A DNA stretch of 64,000 bases from Bagarius yarrelli (taxonomy: Eukaryota > Chordata > Actinopteri > Siluriformes > Sisoridae): positions 4,310,448 to 4,374,447 of the forward strand of contig VCAZ01000032.1 of the NCBI GenBank assembly GCA_005784505.1, read 5' to 3'. This document shows positions 10,901 to 22,158 of this stretch, one piece after another. A program made the translations under genes and the position numbers. How positions within the stretch are numbered: the first letter of the stretch is position 1; each line of letters opens with the position of its first letter. The notes under the pieces are model-generated. The model had not been told where the DNA came from and made no database searches. It was given only the letters and a program-made list of their open reading frames with translations.

Positions 10901-13823
10901 ACAGGACATTCTGCCCTTCCAGCTTTGCGGAGTTGGTCTGTTTTAGGGAACCGTCCACGTAACGGAAAAGCTTAAGCACGCTGTGGCCACTGACACACAC
11001 CTGCGTACTGTCCTGAGGGTTAAAGCTGACCTGGAGGAGAGGGAGAAGAAATTATTTTTGAGCTTTTATATCTTAGCAGTGAAAGGCACTGAGGCCACGC
11101 CCCTATCACTCCACTGACACTCAATAGAGCAGAGGGCACGCCTACCTCATTATGATTGACAAGAAGAAAGGACCAAACATACTTAATTAAAGCTGACAGA
11201 TACAAAGGCTTCAACTTTTTTATCATGACTGACAGCTACAGGTCACATGACTCACCAGGACTGTGAACTGTTATATTTGCAAAGCCTTTTCATTTATATG
11301 GGATAAACCATTTGGTGGTTTTTGGCTAAAAATGATGTAAATTGACATTAACAACTACAATACATTACATGGTAATTACATGAATAAGCATTCAAAGAAC
11401 TTCAGACCGCTTATCAGAACTGGATAAACAGCATCTTCAAAACTGCAACACAAGTCTAACACTGACTTCTAGACATACAGAATTTCTACCTGATAGACAG
11501 GACCAGTGTTTGTGCTCTTCACCACAGCCATGATTCTATTCATCTCCCATTGCCAGTATATCAGGGTCCAGGTGGGTCCCTCCCCCTGACCCAGCAGGTA
11601 CTTTGAGTCAGGAGAAAACGCCATAGAGACGAACTCCTGCACTTTGACGTCGCCGCCAGTCAGCACCTTCCTTTTGCGGCTCTGTTCCTGATGCAGATCG
11701 TAGATGGTAATACTGCCTCTGTCGCTTCGCTCAGACACCGCCAAATAGCGCCAATTGGGGCTGATGGCAAGAGCCTGCATGCTCCGGTTCCTCTCTGAAA
11801 CTGTGGGGCAAAAAAAAAAAACCTCTAACAGACAGCTTTATGATGAAAATTTGGGTCAAGGAATAAACTTTGATAGGCTGAAATATTTCTGTATTTTTCT
11901 TCTAAAACATCTCTGAATGTACACTTTCTCATAATCTTGTTATGTTTTGAATGTCAACACAAGCAGATCGAGAGACCTGGGGAAAATCTGTGGTTTTAAG
12001 ATATTGAACAATAGCTAAAACAAAACTTGACATTTTTATTGTACAAACTTTTATCTGTATTTCATGGCACATTAAAAATGATTAAAAATAAGAATAGGCT
12101 ACAGTTGCCACCCGTCCCTTAAAATACAGAATTGTCCAGAATTTTAACCCTGAAAGTGCTTCCCGTTTTTAATACTGATGACATATTTTTAGTGAAAACT
12201 TGTGCTATTCTTCCTCTGACTGGGTAATAAGCCAGGTTCAGGTCAGGGCTAATCAGGGCTCGACAGAGATGCGCTGACATTTAAAACGATTGAGTGGCTC
12301 AGCTCCAGATCCGGGTCCATCTCCGTAAGTTTAGGAGCTGAAGCCAAATCAAATAAAAACGTCCCGACACAATCAGGAGTGTCGAAAAGTGTTCTCTGTG
12401 TCTTGCGTGGAACTGTCAGAGCTGACAGAAACCCGAGCACCCTCTTACAATTCTTTATGTAAGCACAAGCATCTCCAGAGGCTAAAAGTGTAATATTAAT
12501 GTAGTGTTACATTCTGCTTTATTATTAAAAAAATATTTGAAAATCTAACTAAAAACACACTCCTACTTTATGATATAATTTATTTATGTACACACACACA
12601 AGCATAAATTTAATAAGAAATAAGACTTATTATATAATACTTTACCTATATGTTATGTGTAACCAATCTAGACAATTGCATCCTTCAATGCTCTAAAATT
12701 AACAAAGGCTACATAAAAACTACACTAATAATTACATACAGTAAATACATTTAATTACCCATAATAATAAGAGGAAATGTACTTAAATTTACGTTTAGAA
12801 ATTCTGTATAAGTTTCAAAGTGTTCATTTTTAGTGTTAATTTACAGTGAATACATTATGGATCTGTGGATAAGTTTATTAAATAAAGGTTCCAAACGTGT
12901 TTAAAGTTCCTTTAATTCTAATTCTTTTGTGGTTCCGCTTTCACTTGTTTATTATTATTATTATTATTATTATTATCCCTTCTGTATTTAATGATAAATA
13001 CAGACAATATGACCATTAGAGAAGTGTGTTCTGTTGTGTGCATCTATTTACACTGATTGTAATAAGAGATGGTTTATTTAAAATGTGTATCTGTAGTATT
13101 ATTTTCTTGATTTGAAAACAGGTTTTTTATGTTATGATTATCACCACTGGCACTCCATCGGGCCCAGTGTGGCCCTGGGGTATCTGCAACCCCCATCCCC
13201 CCCCCCCCCCCCCCCCCCCGCCACAGAAGGTGTCTATTTTTTTTTAGCCTATAAAAGATGGCCAAACCCAAATTACACCCAAGAATATCTTCTAACACGT
13301 GATCGTTTCCATGGCAACATCTGATTCACAGGGATGTGTAGGGACACGTGATCGCAGCTATGAGGAGTTCTTGTTCCTTGTATGGAGAGAATCTCCAGTG
13401 TCAGGACGATGGAACAGTCAGGAAAAAAAGTTTTTTTTTGAGTTGACACTATTTAGAAGATTGTTTGTAATATAAAAAAAAGACATTTTATATCAGCTAT
13501 AAGTATATATAGTGTTTTATCCACAACATTAAATATATATTACGTATATGTAAACAGTCAATACAAGGTCACGTGGTATGCCGTCTTTAATCAATAGTGT
13601 CGTGATGGGAAAAGGGAATAGAACACATGGGGGTGAGGTAACTCAGTGTTTTTGCTACACACTCACCTGGAATGATCTTGTAGCATCGCTGGTGTAAGTT
13701 GTAGCGCGCGCAGTTGGTTCCGACGGGAAACAAGACCGTTTGATCATCTAGAAAAAACAAATTATTTTTCACCCCTGCTCGCAAACCGAAAACGTGATGC
13801 GGAGAAATCTCCACTTCAGCCAT
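2828..13823 (-). CDS. cfap57: Cilia- and flagella-associated protein 57 (WDR65)
   Basis: Axonemal protein, known as a component tied to inner-arm dynein regulation. My model has 22 coding exons on the minus strand: 13823-13667, 11800-11490, 11030-10771, 10631-10469, 10385-10233, 10152-10013, 9876-9711, 9443-9330, 9098-8886, 8791-8618, 8522-8361, 8206-8051, 7816-7723, 7225-7035, 6308-6135, 6061-5903, 5716-5573, 5376-5260, 4093-3959, 3889-3746, 3637-3505, 3009-2828. All phases join and total 1213 codons plus stop; human is about 1250. Residues 1 to about 670 form WD40 repeats (for example SPDSKYLLGQG, STDRSIRIWNYDTG). The rest is charged coiled coil with family blocks such as [34 protein letters not shown] and KKQIEPRENEVK. 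All introns are GT-AG except a GC donor after exon 9 (8884-8885). The protein starts MAEVEISPHHVFGLR and ends FPALTT. It shares its promoter region with ebna1bp2. Confidence 0.96.
4360..4480. mobile_element. Possible hAT-type terminal fragment in cfap57 intron 18
   Basis: The motif CAGTGGTTTTCAACC near 4371 matches the 'CAG(t/g)GGTTCTCAA' end common in hAT-like elements, followed by 'ctgacccct' and 'tgcccccttcc'. I could not find the matching right end or a target duplication, so this is only a fragment at best. Confidence 0.3.
6690..7020 (+). repeat. Dispersed repeat, copy A (cfap57 intron 14)
   Basis: AT-rich block with 'aacttaatttcactgattcg', 'tcctgcatcgctaacagttt' and 'gttttagaaccagccgcc'. 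All three segments recur in order in copy B at 30190-30445. No coding capacity is visible. Confidence 0.45.
7848..7938. repeat. (GA)n-rich purine tract in cfap57 intron 12
   Basis: Imperfect GAGA array with AGAAGG interruptions, between cfap57 exons 12 and 13. Only the length and simple composition are evident. Confidence 0.8.
13197..13219. repeat. Poly-C run in cfap57 intron 1
   Basis: A 23-base C homopolymer (G on the transcribed-sense strand of cfap57). A run this long is prone to length error in sequencing. Confidence 0.9.
13305..13318. promoter_or_regulatory. Perfect X-box (RFX site) in cfap57 intron 1
   Basis: GTTTCCATGGCAAC fits the palindromic X-box consensus GTTNCCATGGNAAC at every defined base. 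RFX factors bind X-boxes to drive ciliary genes. It lies about 500 bases inside cfap57, in intron 1, a plausible place for a promoter-proximal enhancer. Binding is inferred. Confidence 0.6.
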
Positions 13824-14375
13824 TATTCCTCAAAATCACAAGATCGACCCAACTTTTTAACAAGCTCTAAAACAAAAAATTGTACAAAAAAAATCTATCA
13901 TTTACTAATCCCGCTAAAATTCTGTAGTTCAGAGAGAATGTGATAAATTAATTATCCACCGCTGCAAATAATCACGTCATAATTACTTTCCATGGACGAT
14001 AAACCTAAAGATCCTTCAAATCCGTCGGGTTATAGTAACTATGGTTACGGAAAACAGTGCCTAACTCCGCCCCAATAACAGGTAATAAAAATAATAATAA
14101 TAATAATATTATCAATAACCCAATGTTGGGTTTATCTTTTAAAATGTTGTATGACTTTCAATAAACATGTTTGTTGTGCCACTTAAAAAAAATCGATAGC
14201 ATAAGAGCGACGCGGCGTTGTCCGGAACGTTTGTTCGTAGAAAATATTGCGGAACCCGGAAACTTTTTGAGTGTGCACAAAGTCGTTCAGGAAGCCACGA
14301 CTTGGAAACGCACGTGAGAGCCTGAAAAATAATTTAAACAGGCTTAATAATTATAAATTTTCGTATTTGTTAAAC
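13824..14375. promoter_or_regulatory. Bidirectional promoter region cfap57 / ebna1bp2
   Basis: The two start codons diverge and are only 552 bases apart, so both promoters must sit in or near this stretch. It contains a GC-box-like 'ctccgcccc' near 14065, an X-box-like palindrome at 14035-14048, CpG-bearing sequence at 14205-14310 just before ebna1bp2, and an AATAAT simple run near 14090. No TATA box is obvious, as expected for a ribosome-biogenesis gene. Transcription start sites cannot be placed by eye. Confidence 0.55.
14035..14048. promoter_or_regulatory. X-box-like site upstream of cfap57
   Basis: GTAACTATGGTTAC (reverse GTAACCATAGTTAC) resembles the RFX consensus GTNRCC-N2-RGYAAC with one mismatch. 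It lies about 210 bases upstream of the cfap57 start codon, the usual distance for X-boxes of ciliary genes. Confidence 0.45.
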
Positions 14376-15431
14376 ATGTCGGATTTAGAAGAGGATTATC
14401 AGCTGGGAGCTGAATCCGAAGAGGACGATTGTGAGCTCTCTGATGGGGAGGTGAGGGGTTTATTTTTAGGAAGATGTTTCGATTTAGTGCGTCCTCTTAG
14501 CTTTGGGCTAATAAAGGAGGAAAAACATCGCTTATATTTTAACAGCGATATTTTTTATTTTCTTTCTTGATGAACCAGAATGTCTGCACATCTTAATCAG
14601 TTATTTTAGGACCAAACTTTCTTTAGTTGACACTTTTAGATTAAAATCCAGTCAGTGAGAAATAAACCGCTTTAAATATTTGTATACTGTAGTACAGTCT
14701 GTTTATTAGTGATGTAATTAATTAGAAGCTGTGTTAGAAGTTTAATAAATAAAGAAATAAACTCAAGTTGTTTTTACTAAAGAGTTTAACCTGTCTTATG
14801 ATTCTGTTTCCTGTTTTGTATAAGTTGTTGTGTTCTTTTTCTCTTTAAGCTTCAGGAAGCACTCTCCAGCGGGCTGCTCAAACCCGGCATGAACGTCCCA
14901 TTAGAGGAGCCCAAACGCGCCGTGAACAACGTGGTAAGTTTTTCCAAACTTTATGCTGTTTGATGTATTGAATCTCCTCCCGGTGTAACGGCATTCTGTG
15001 TACAGGAGGGTCTGAGGAAATGTCTGGCAGAGTTTAAGAAGAATCTGGTTTGGGCGGAGAGACTGGACATCACCACGGCGCCCGCCGTCGACCTCACGGC
15101 TGCTGCGGAAGGAAAGAAGGAACCGAGCCAGGACGTGGAGCAGGTCGACGCAAACGACGACTTTCAGAGGGAGATGTACTTGTAAGTGGACGTCATCTAC
15201 AGAACGGACGGATGCCACAATCATCCTTTCCGACCCAACAGGTGGTGTGACTTGCCGGTGGTGCCGGTTGCCTGGCTTGAACCCAGGTGTTTCTGGTCTT
15301 CAGATCAGCAACTCAGCAACCATTTGAGCCACTACTGCCCCTTAGATGTGAAAGTGAACGAAAATGTAATTACAGCCTTTTTAACAGGAGGCAAATGTTA
15401 ATTTATGGATGTGAACTAGTAAAATCTAATC

Positions 15432-15474
<43 letters not shown>

Positions 15475-16020
15475 ATGGGTTTTAGTTATCGACAGGCTCA
15501 GGCTGCTGTGCTTCAAGCGCTGCCCAGATTACACAAGTTAAAAATTTTCACAAAACGTCCGGACGATTACTTTGCAGAGATGGCCAAGTCAGACCAGCAC
15601 ATGCAGAAGGTGCGTGCCGGTGTGTGTGTGTGTGTGTGTGTTGCGGGTGTGTGTGCATGAATGTTAGAGTTTACAGTGTGTGTGTGTTTGTAGATCAGGA
15701 AGAAGCTGATCCAGAAGCAGATGGCGATGGAAAAATCAGAGAAAGCCAAGAAGCTGAGAGAACAGAGGAAATTCGGCAAGAAGGTGATTAAAACACACAC
15801 ACACACAGGAATGTATCTGTTAAAGGTGAGATTCTCGTTAGTGAGATGTTTATAAAGTGTTTGTATTTTTCTTCAGGTTCAGGTGGAGGTTATGCAGAAG
15901 AGACAAAAGGAGAAGAAGTCCATGATGACGGCAGTGAAAAAATATCAGAAAGGTGTGTCATTCTCTCTTTCTAACCCTGTCTTTCTCTCTCTCTCTGTCT
16001 CTCCTCTCTTCCACCCTGTT

Positions 16021-16078
<58 letters not shown>

Positions 16079-19000
16079 AAACCATGTCTCTCTCTCACTG
16101 TTGTATTTTTTGTGTAAACATTTTATTTTCAGCTATTCATTGTGTCTGTGTTTATAAACAGGACTGACTGATAAACTGGACTTCCTGGAAGGAGATGATG
16201 AGGGAAAGCGAGGAGCAGGAGCGCCATCTAAACCCCACGTGAACAAGAAAGGGTGAGTCAGAGCAGAGCAAAGAGATCAGACATGACGGCATCAGACTAA
16301 CGAAAATTTTGTGCAGTTTTTTAGTTTTATTTAGTTTTTATTTTAGTATTTTATTTAAGATCTGTTTTTGGTTAATTTGTCTAAATTTTGACTCTAAACT
16401 AAATCCTGTTTTCTGGTTTTAGTCCTAACGCTAAGAGGAAGTACAAGGACTCAAAGTTTGGCTTTGGTGGGAAAAAGAAAGGCAACAAGTGGAACACGAA
16501 GGAGAGCTACGATGACATGTCTGGATTCCGGGCCAAAGTCGCTCACGGCAAAGTAAATAGGAAGTTCAGCAAAGGAGGAAAAAAGAATGTAAGGCACCTG
16601 ATGGGTTTCTGTTTGGAAATAACTACACAGCTATAACGCCTTAATGACACCGCTGTGGCACAGCTATAACGCCTTAATGACACCGCTGTGGCACAGCTAT
16701 AACGCCTTAATGACACCGCTGTGGCACAGCTACTAACCCTTAATGACACCGCGGGGCACAGCTATAGGCGCCTTTATATAACACCTAATGACACGTGTGG
16801 CACACCTATAGCGCCTTAATATAACACCTTAATGACACGCTGTGGCACAAGCTATAGACCTTAATGACACGCTGTCACAGCATAGCGCCTAAGACACGCC
16901 GTGGCACCGCTATAGCGCCCTTAATGACACGCTGTGGCACAGCTAAGCGCCTTAATGACACCGCTGGGCACAGAATATAGCGCCTTAAGACACGCCGCGG
17001 CACGCTATAGCGCCTTCTAATGACACCGCGGTGCACAGCTATGGCCTTAAGACACCGCTGTGGCACAGCTATAGCGCCTAATGACACCGCTGTGGCACAG
17101 CTATAGCGCCTTAAAATGCACCGCTGTGGCCCCACAGCTATAGCGCTTCATGACCACCGCTTTTGCACAGCTTATAGCGACTTATTAACCACCCGGTGTG
17201 CACAGCTATAGCGCCTAAATGACACCGCTGTGGCACAGCTATAGCGCCTTAATGACACGCGTGGCACAGCTATAGCCGCATTAATGACACCGCTGGGCAC
17301 AGATATAGCGCCTTAATGACACCGCTGTGGCACAGCTACTAGCGCCTTAATGACACCGCTGTGGCACGCTATAGCGCTTTTAATGACAACCGCTTGGCAG
17401 CTATAGCCGCCTTAATACACCGCTGTGCACAGCTATAGCGCCTTAATGACACCGCGTGGCACAGTATACGCCTAATTTACACCTAATGACACCGCTGTGG
17501 CACAGCTATAGCGCCTTATATAACACCTATGACACCGCTGGGCACGCTTATAGCCGCTTAATTATAACACCTAAGACACGCTGTGCAAGCTATAGCGCCT
17601 TAATTATAACCCCATGACCGCTGTGGCACAGCTATAGCGCCCCTATTATAACCCTTAATGACACGATGTGCACAGCTTGCGCCTAATATAACACTTAATG
17701 ACCCAGTTGGCACAGCTATAGCGCCTTAAATTAACCCTTTAATGACACCGCTGTGGCACAGTTAGCGCCTTAATTAAACCGCTGTCACAGCTGAACGCCT
17801 TAATTACACCTCTATGGCACCAGCTATAACGCCTCATTAATTACAACGCTATGCACAGGATAACGCCTTAATTACACGCATTGCACAGCTATAACCCTTA
17901 ATACACCGCTATGGCACAGCTAAACACTTATTACACCGCTATGGCACAGCTATACCACCTTATTACACCGCTTGGCAACAGCCTATAACAACTCTTACAC
18001 ACGTCAAAACTATACCCTTACACACACTTACACCTTACTATAACACCTTAACACAGCTATAACACCTACACAGCTACACAGCTAAAAAAAAGCTATACCA
18101 CACTAAACACCTTACTACCAGATATGGCACAGCGATAACGCCTTAATTACACGCTGGCACAGCTATAGCGCCTTAAGACACCGCTGTGGCACAGCTTAAT
18201 CGCGCCTTAATGACACCGCTGTGGCACAGCTATAGGCCGCCTTAATGACACCGCTGTGCACAGCTTAAGACGCCTTATGACACCGCTGTGCGCCAGCTAT
18301 AGCGCCTTATGACACCGCTGTGGCACAGCTATAGCGCCTTAATGACACATGTGGCACCGCTTAGCGCCTAATGACCACCGCTGTGGCCGCTATAGCGCCT
18401 TAATGACACCGCTGTGGAACTGCGCTGACTACTGACACCGCTGTGGCACGCTATAGCGCCTTAATGACAACGCTTGGCACAGCTATAGCGCCTTAATGAC
18501 AACCGCTGTGGCACCAGCTATAGCGCCTTAATGACACGCTGTGGCCACAGCTAATAGCGCCTTAATGAACCGCTGTGGCACAGCTATAGCCTTAATGCAC
18601 CGCTGGAACAGCTATAGCGCCGTAATGACACCGCTGTGGCACAGCTTATAGAGCTTAATGACCCGCTGTGGCACAGCTATAGCGCCTTAATGAGACCGCT
18701 GTGGCACAGCTATAGCGCCTCCTTAATGAACCGCTTGGCACCAGCTAAGACCAAGACCCGCTGTGGCACAGCTATAGCGCCTAATGCGCCTTACTGCAAT
18801 TTAACCTAATAGCGCCTTAATGACACCGCTGTGGCACATCTATAGCGCCTTAATGAGACACCGCTGTGGCACAGCTATAGCCGCCTTAATGACACCGCTG
18901 TGGCCAAGCTATAACACATTAATGACACCGCTGTGGCACAGCTATACCCTTAGTTATAACACCTTAATGACACCGCTGTGGCACAGCTATAAGCTGCCTT

Positions 19001-22000
19001 ATTAAACACCCTAATGACACCGCTGTGGCAAAGCTATCGCCCTTAATTATTTTAACACCTTAATTATAACACCTTAATGACACCGCTGTGGCACAGCTAT
19101 AGCGCCTTAATTAAACACCTTATGACAACGCTGTGGCACAGCTTATAGCGCCTTAATTATAACACCTTAATGACACACCGCTGTGGAACAGCCTATAGCG
19201 CCTTAATTATAAAACCTTAATGACACCGCTGTGCCAGCTATAACGCATTAATTAATAACACTAATGACACCCCTGTGGCACAGCTATAGCGCCTTAATTA
19301 AATACCTTATGCTGCACCGCTGTGGCACAGCTATAGCGCTTAATTATAACACCTTAATGCACAGCGTGGCACAGCTATAGCGCCTTAATTATAACACCTA
19401 ATGACACCGCTGTAACAGCTATAGCGCCAATATACACGATAACACCCATGTTGGGAACAGCTATAGCCCTTACATTATTAACACCATTTACACACCCGCT
19501 GGCACAGCTATAGCGCCTTAATTATAACACCTTAATGACACCGCTGTGGCAAGCTATAGCACGCCTTACCACAACACACCATCACGCTATGCACAGCTAT
19601 ACGCCTTAATTACACCTTCTACAGCATATAACACTAACACCTATACACCTTACGCTATGGCACAGTATAAACCTTAATTACACCGCTATGGCACGCTATA
19701 ACACCTTAATTACACACTATGGCACAGCTATAACACCTTTTACCTTACACAACTATGGCACAGCTATAACACCTTACTTACACAGCTATAACACAGCTAT
19801 AACACTATAACATCTTCATTAACACCTTTACACAGCTATGGCAAACACTTATTACACCCCATTACACAGCACAGGCTATAACACCTTAATTACCCGCTAT
19901 GGCACAGCTATAAACACCTTACTTACAACCGCTATGGCCAGCTATAACACCTTACTTACACAGCTATACACACTACTTACTATACACAGCTTACTTAACA
20001 CCTTAACACACTATTAAAACCTTACCAGCTATACCCCTTACAAAGCACCAGCATAACATTATTCCACAGCTATCACGCTAAACCCTTACTTACATCAGCT
20101 ATGCACAGCTATAACCACCTTCTTCACAGCTATGGCACAGCTTAAACACTTAATAACACAGCTATGGCACAGCTATAACACCTTAATTACACAGCTATGG
20201 CACGCTATAACACCTTAATTACACCCTATGGCACGGCTAAACACCTTAAGTACCCAGCTATGCACGGCTATAACACCTTAATTACACAGCTATGGCCGGC
20301 TATAACTCTTAATTACACAGCTATGGCACCACACCTTAATTACACGAGAATACCTTAATACACAGCATACGGCTATAACACCTTAATGCACAGCGATGCC
20401 CGGCTATAACACCTAATTACACAGCTATGCCGGCTCTACACCTTAATTACACAGATGTGGCACGGATATACACGTTAATTACAAAGCTGGGCACGGCTAC
20501 TAAACACCTATTACACAGCTATGGCACGCATAACACCCTTAATTACAACCGCTTGGCACGCTATAACACCTTAATTAACACAGCTATGGCACGGCTATAA
20601 CACCTAATTAATTTACAGCTGGGACACCTTAAACGCTTACGGCTAACACCTTAATTACACACAGCTATGCACAGCTATAACCCCTAATTACACAGCTATG
20701 GCAACGGCTATAACACCTTAATTCACAGCTATGGCCGCTTAACACCTTAATTACACAGCTTATGGCACGGCTACTAACACGTTATTACACGCGTGGCACG
20801 GCTATAACAGTTAATTACCAACCGCTGTGGAACGGCTATAACCGTATTACACACCGCTGGGGCACAGCTATAACACTTAATTACACCCTTGGCAACAACA
20901 ACAACCGCTGGCACAGCTATAACCTTAATACACGCGTGCACAGCATAAAAAACTTAAGTACACCGCTGTGGCACACTACCCTTAATGACACCGTGCAAGT
21001 TACACCCTTTGGACACCGCTGTGGTATTAACACCTAATTACACACCCTTAATGACACCGCTGTGGCACAGCTAAACACCTAATTTCACCTGTGGCACAGC
21101 TATAACGCCTTAATATAGACACAACCTTAATACACTTATAAACTATGGCTATACACACCTTAATTACACAGCTATGGCTAACCCTTAATTCACCCTATGA
21201 CCCGCTTAACACCTTAATTACACCCTGTGGCACAGCTATAACTTAATGACACCGCTGTGGCACAGCTATAACACCTTAATACACCGCGTGGCCCAGCTAT
21301 AGCGCCTAATGACACCGCTGTGGCACAGCTATAGCGCTTAATGTACACCGCTGTGGCACCGCTATAAGCCTTGAAACGCTGTGCACAGCTATAGACGCCT
21401 TAATGACACCGCTGTGGCACAGTATATTCGCCTAATGACACGCCGCTGGCACACTATAGCGCTATGACACGAGTGGCAAGCTATAGCGCCTGTCACCGCT
21501 ATAGCGCCTATATGCGCCGTAATGACACCCGCTGTGGCACAGCTATAGAGCCTAATGACACGCATGTATGGCACACTATAGCGCCTTAATGCCCACGCTG
21601 GGCACATCTATAGCGCCTTAATTACACCGCTGTGGCACGGCTATAACACCTTAATTACACCGCTGTGGCACAGTTCACCAGCTATACGCCTTGATTACAC
21701 GCTATGCTATGCACGGCTATAACACCTTAATTACACCGCTGTGGCACAGCTATAACACCTTAATTACACCGCTGTGGCACAGCTAGAACACCAAATATAT
21801 AGCATTGCATTTACACCTTAATGGCTAACACTATAACGCATCTAGTACCTCTATGGCACCACTATAACACCCTGTATGGTACCTCTATAGACGCCACTAT
21901 AACGCCTGTAATGGTACCTCTATAGCGCCACTATAACGCCTGTATGGTACCTCTATGCGCCACTATAACGCCTGTATGGTACTACCTCTATAGCGCCACT

Positions 22001-22158
22001 ATATGTCTGTATGGTACCTCTATAGCATCTCTTTGGTGTTCAGTCACTCAGATCATACGATAACGCCGGTTTTGTCAGATTACTAACTTTCCTCTTGATA
22101 TTTCTTACAGAAGCGTCCAGGAAAAGAAGCACGGCGTAAAATGAAGGCACGGAAGTGA
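14376..22158 (+). CDS. ebna1bp2: EBNA1-binding protein 2 homologue (Ebp2, rRNA processing)
   Basis: Nucleolar protein needed for 27S pre-rRNA processing and 60S subunit assembly; the name comes from a human viral partner and the gene is cellular. Nine exons: 14376-14450, 14850-14933, 15006-15181, 15486-15609, 15694-15783, 15877-15952, 16162-16252, 16423-16588, 22111-22158. Phases join to 309 codons plus stop (human about 306). The N-terminus is acidic (MSDLEEDYQLGAESEEDD). The core carries family blocks GLRKCLAEFKKNLVWAERLD, KIFTKRPDDYFAEMAKSD and HMQKIRKKLI. The C-terminus is very basic and ends KRPGKEARRKMKARK. Introns 3, 4 and 6 carry GT or CT microsatellites close to acceptors, and intron 8 (5.5 kb) is filled with a minisatellite. 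The last coding exon is only 48 bases, so expression depends on correct removal of that intron. Confidence 0.96.
15190..15350 (-). mobile_element. tRNA-derived SINE, reverse orientation, ebna1bp2 intron 3
   Basis: On the minus strand the sequence reads 'gtagtggctcaaatggttgctgag' followed by 'cctgggttcaagcc'. These match the A box (TGGCNNAGTGG-like) and B box (GGTTCRANNCC) of a tRNA head. It is inserted just after the exon 3 donor. I could not define the 3' tail or target duplications. Confidence 0.5.
15435..15473. repeat. (GT)n microsatellite beside ebna1bp2 exon 4
   Basis: About 19 GT units ending 12 bases before the exon 4 acceptor (tttag at 15481-15485). Confidence 0.9.
16030..16076. repeat. 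(CT)n microsatellite in ebna1bp2 intron 6
   Basis: Nearly pure CT run of about 23 units inside a longer pyrimidine-rich stretch. Confidence 0.9.
16624..22026. repeat. Giant 33-bp minisatellite filling ebna1bp2 intron 8
   Basis: About 5.4 kb of tandem array. The basic unit at the left edge is 33 bases, built from cttaatgacaccgctgtgg plus cacagctata(a/g)cgc, and the first three copies are nearly identical. Inward, units vary. Around 17480-17760 and 18940-19560 many units gain a 14-base 'ttaattataacac' insert (period about 47). From roughly 19600 to 20780 the dominant form is ttaattacacagctatggca plus c(g)gctataacacc. Near 21850-22026 the unit becomes gtatggtacctctatagcgc plus cactataacgcct. 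Each core holds the dyad GCTGTGgCACAGC. Differences are mostly 1-3 base indels. I estimate 140-165 copies. Short ORFs called inside are by-products of the array. Confidence 0.95.

Noticed and set aside
16543..21607. ORFs inside the minisatellite, and a CRISPR-like appearance of regular repeats
   Set aside because: Units are directly tandem with no unique spacers and lie in an intron of a vertebrate gene; the ORFs only reflect the repeat unit.
14376..22158. Viral origin suggested by the name EBNA1-binding protein
   Set aside because: It is a conserved eukaryotic ribosome-biogenesis gene; only the human name refers to a virus.
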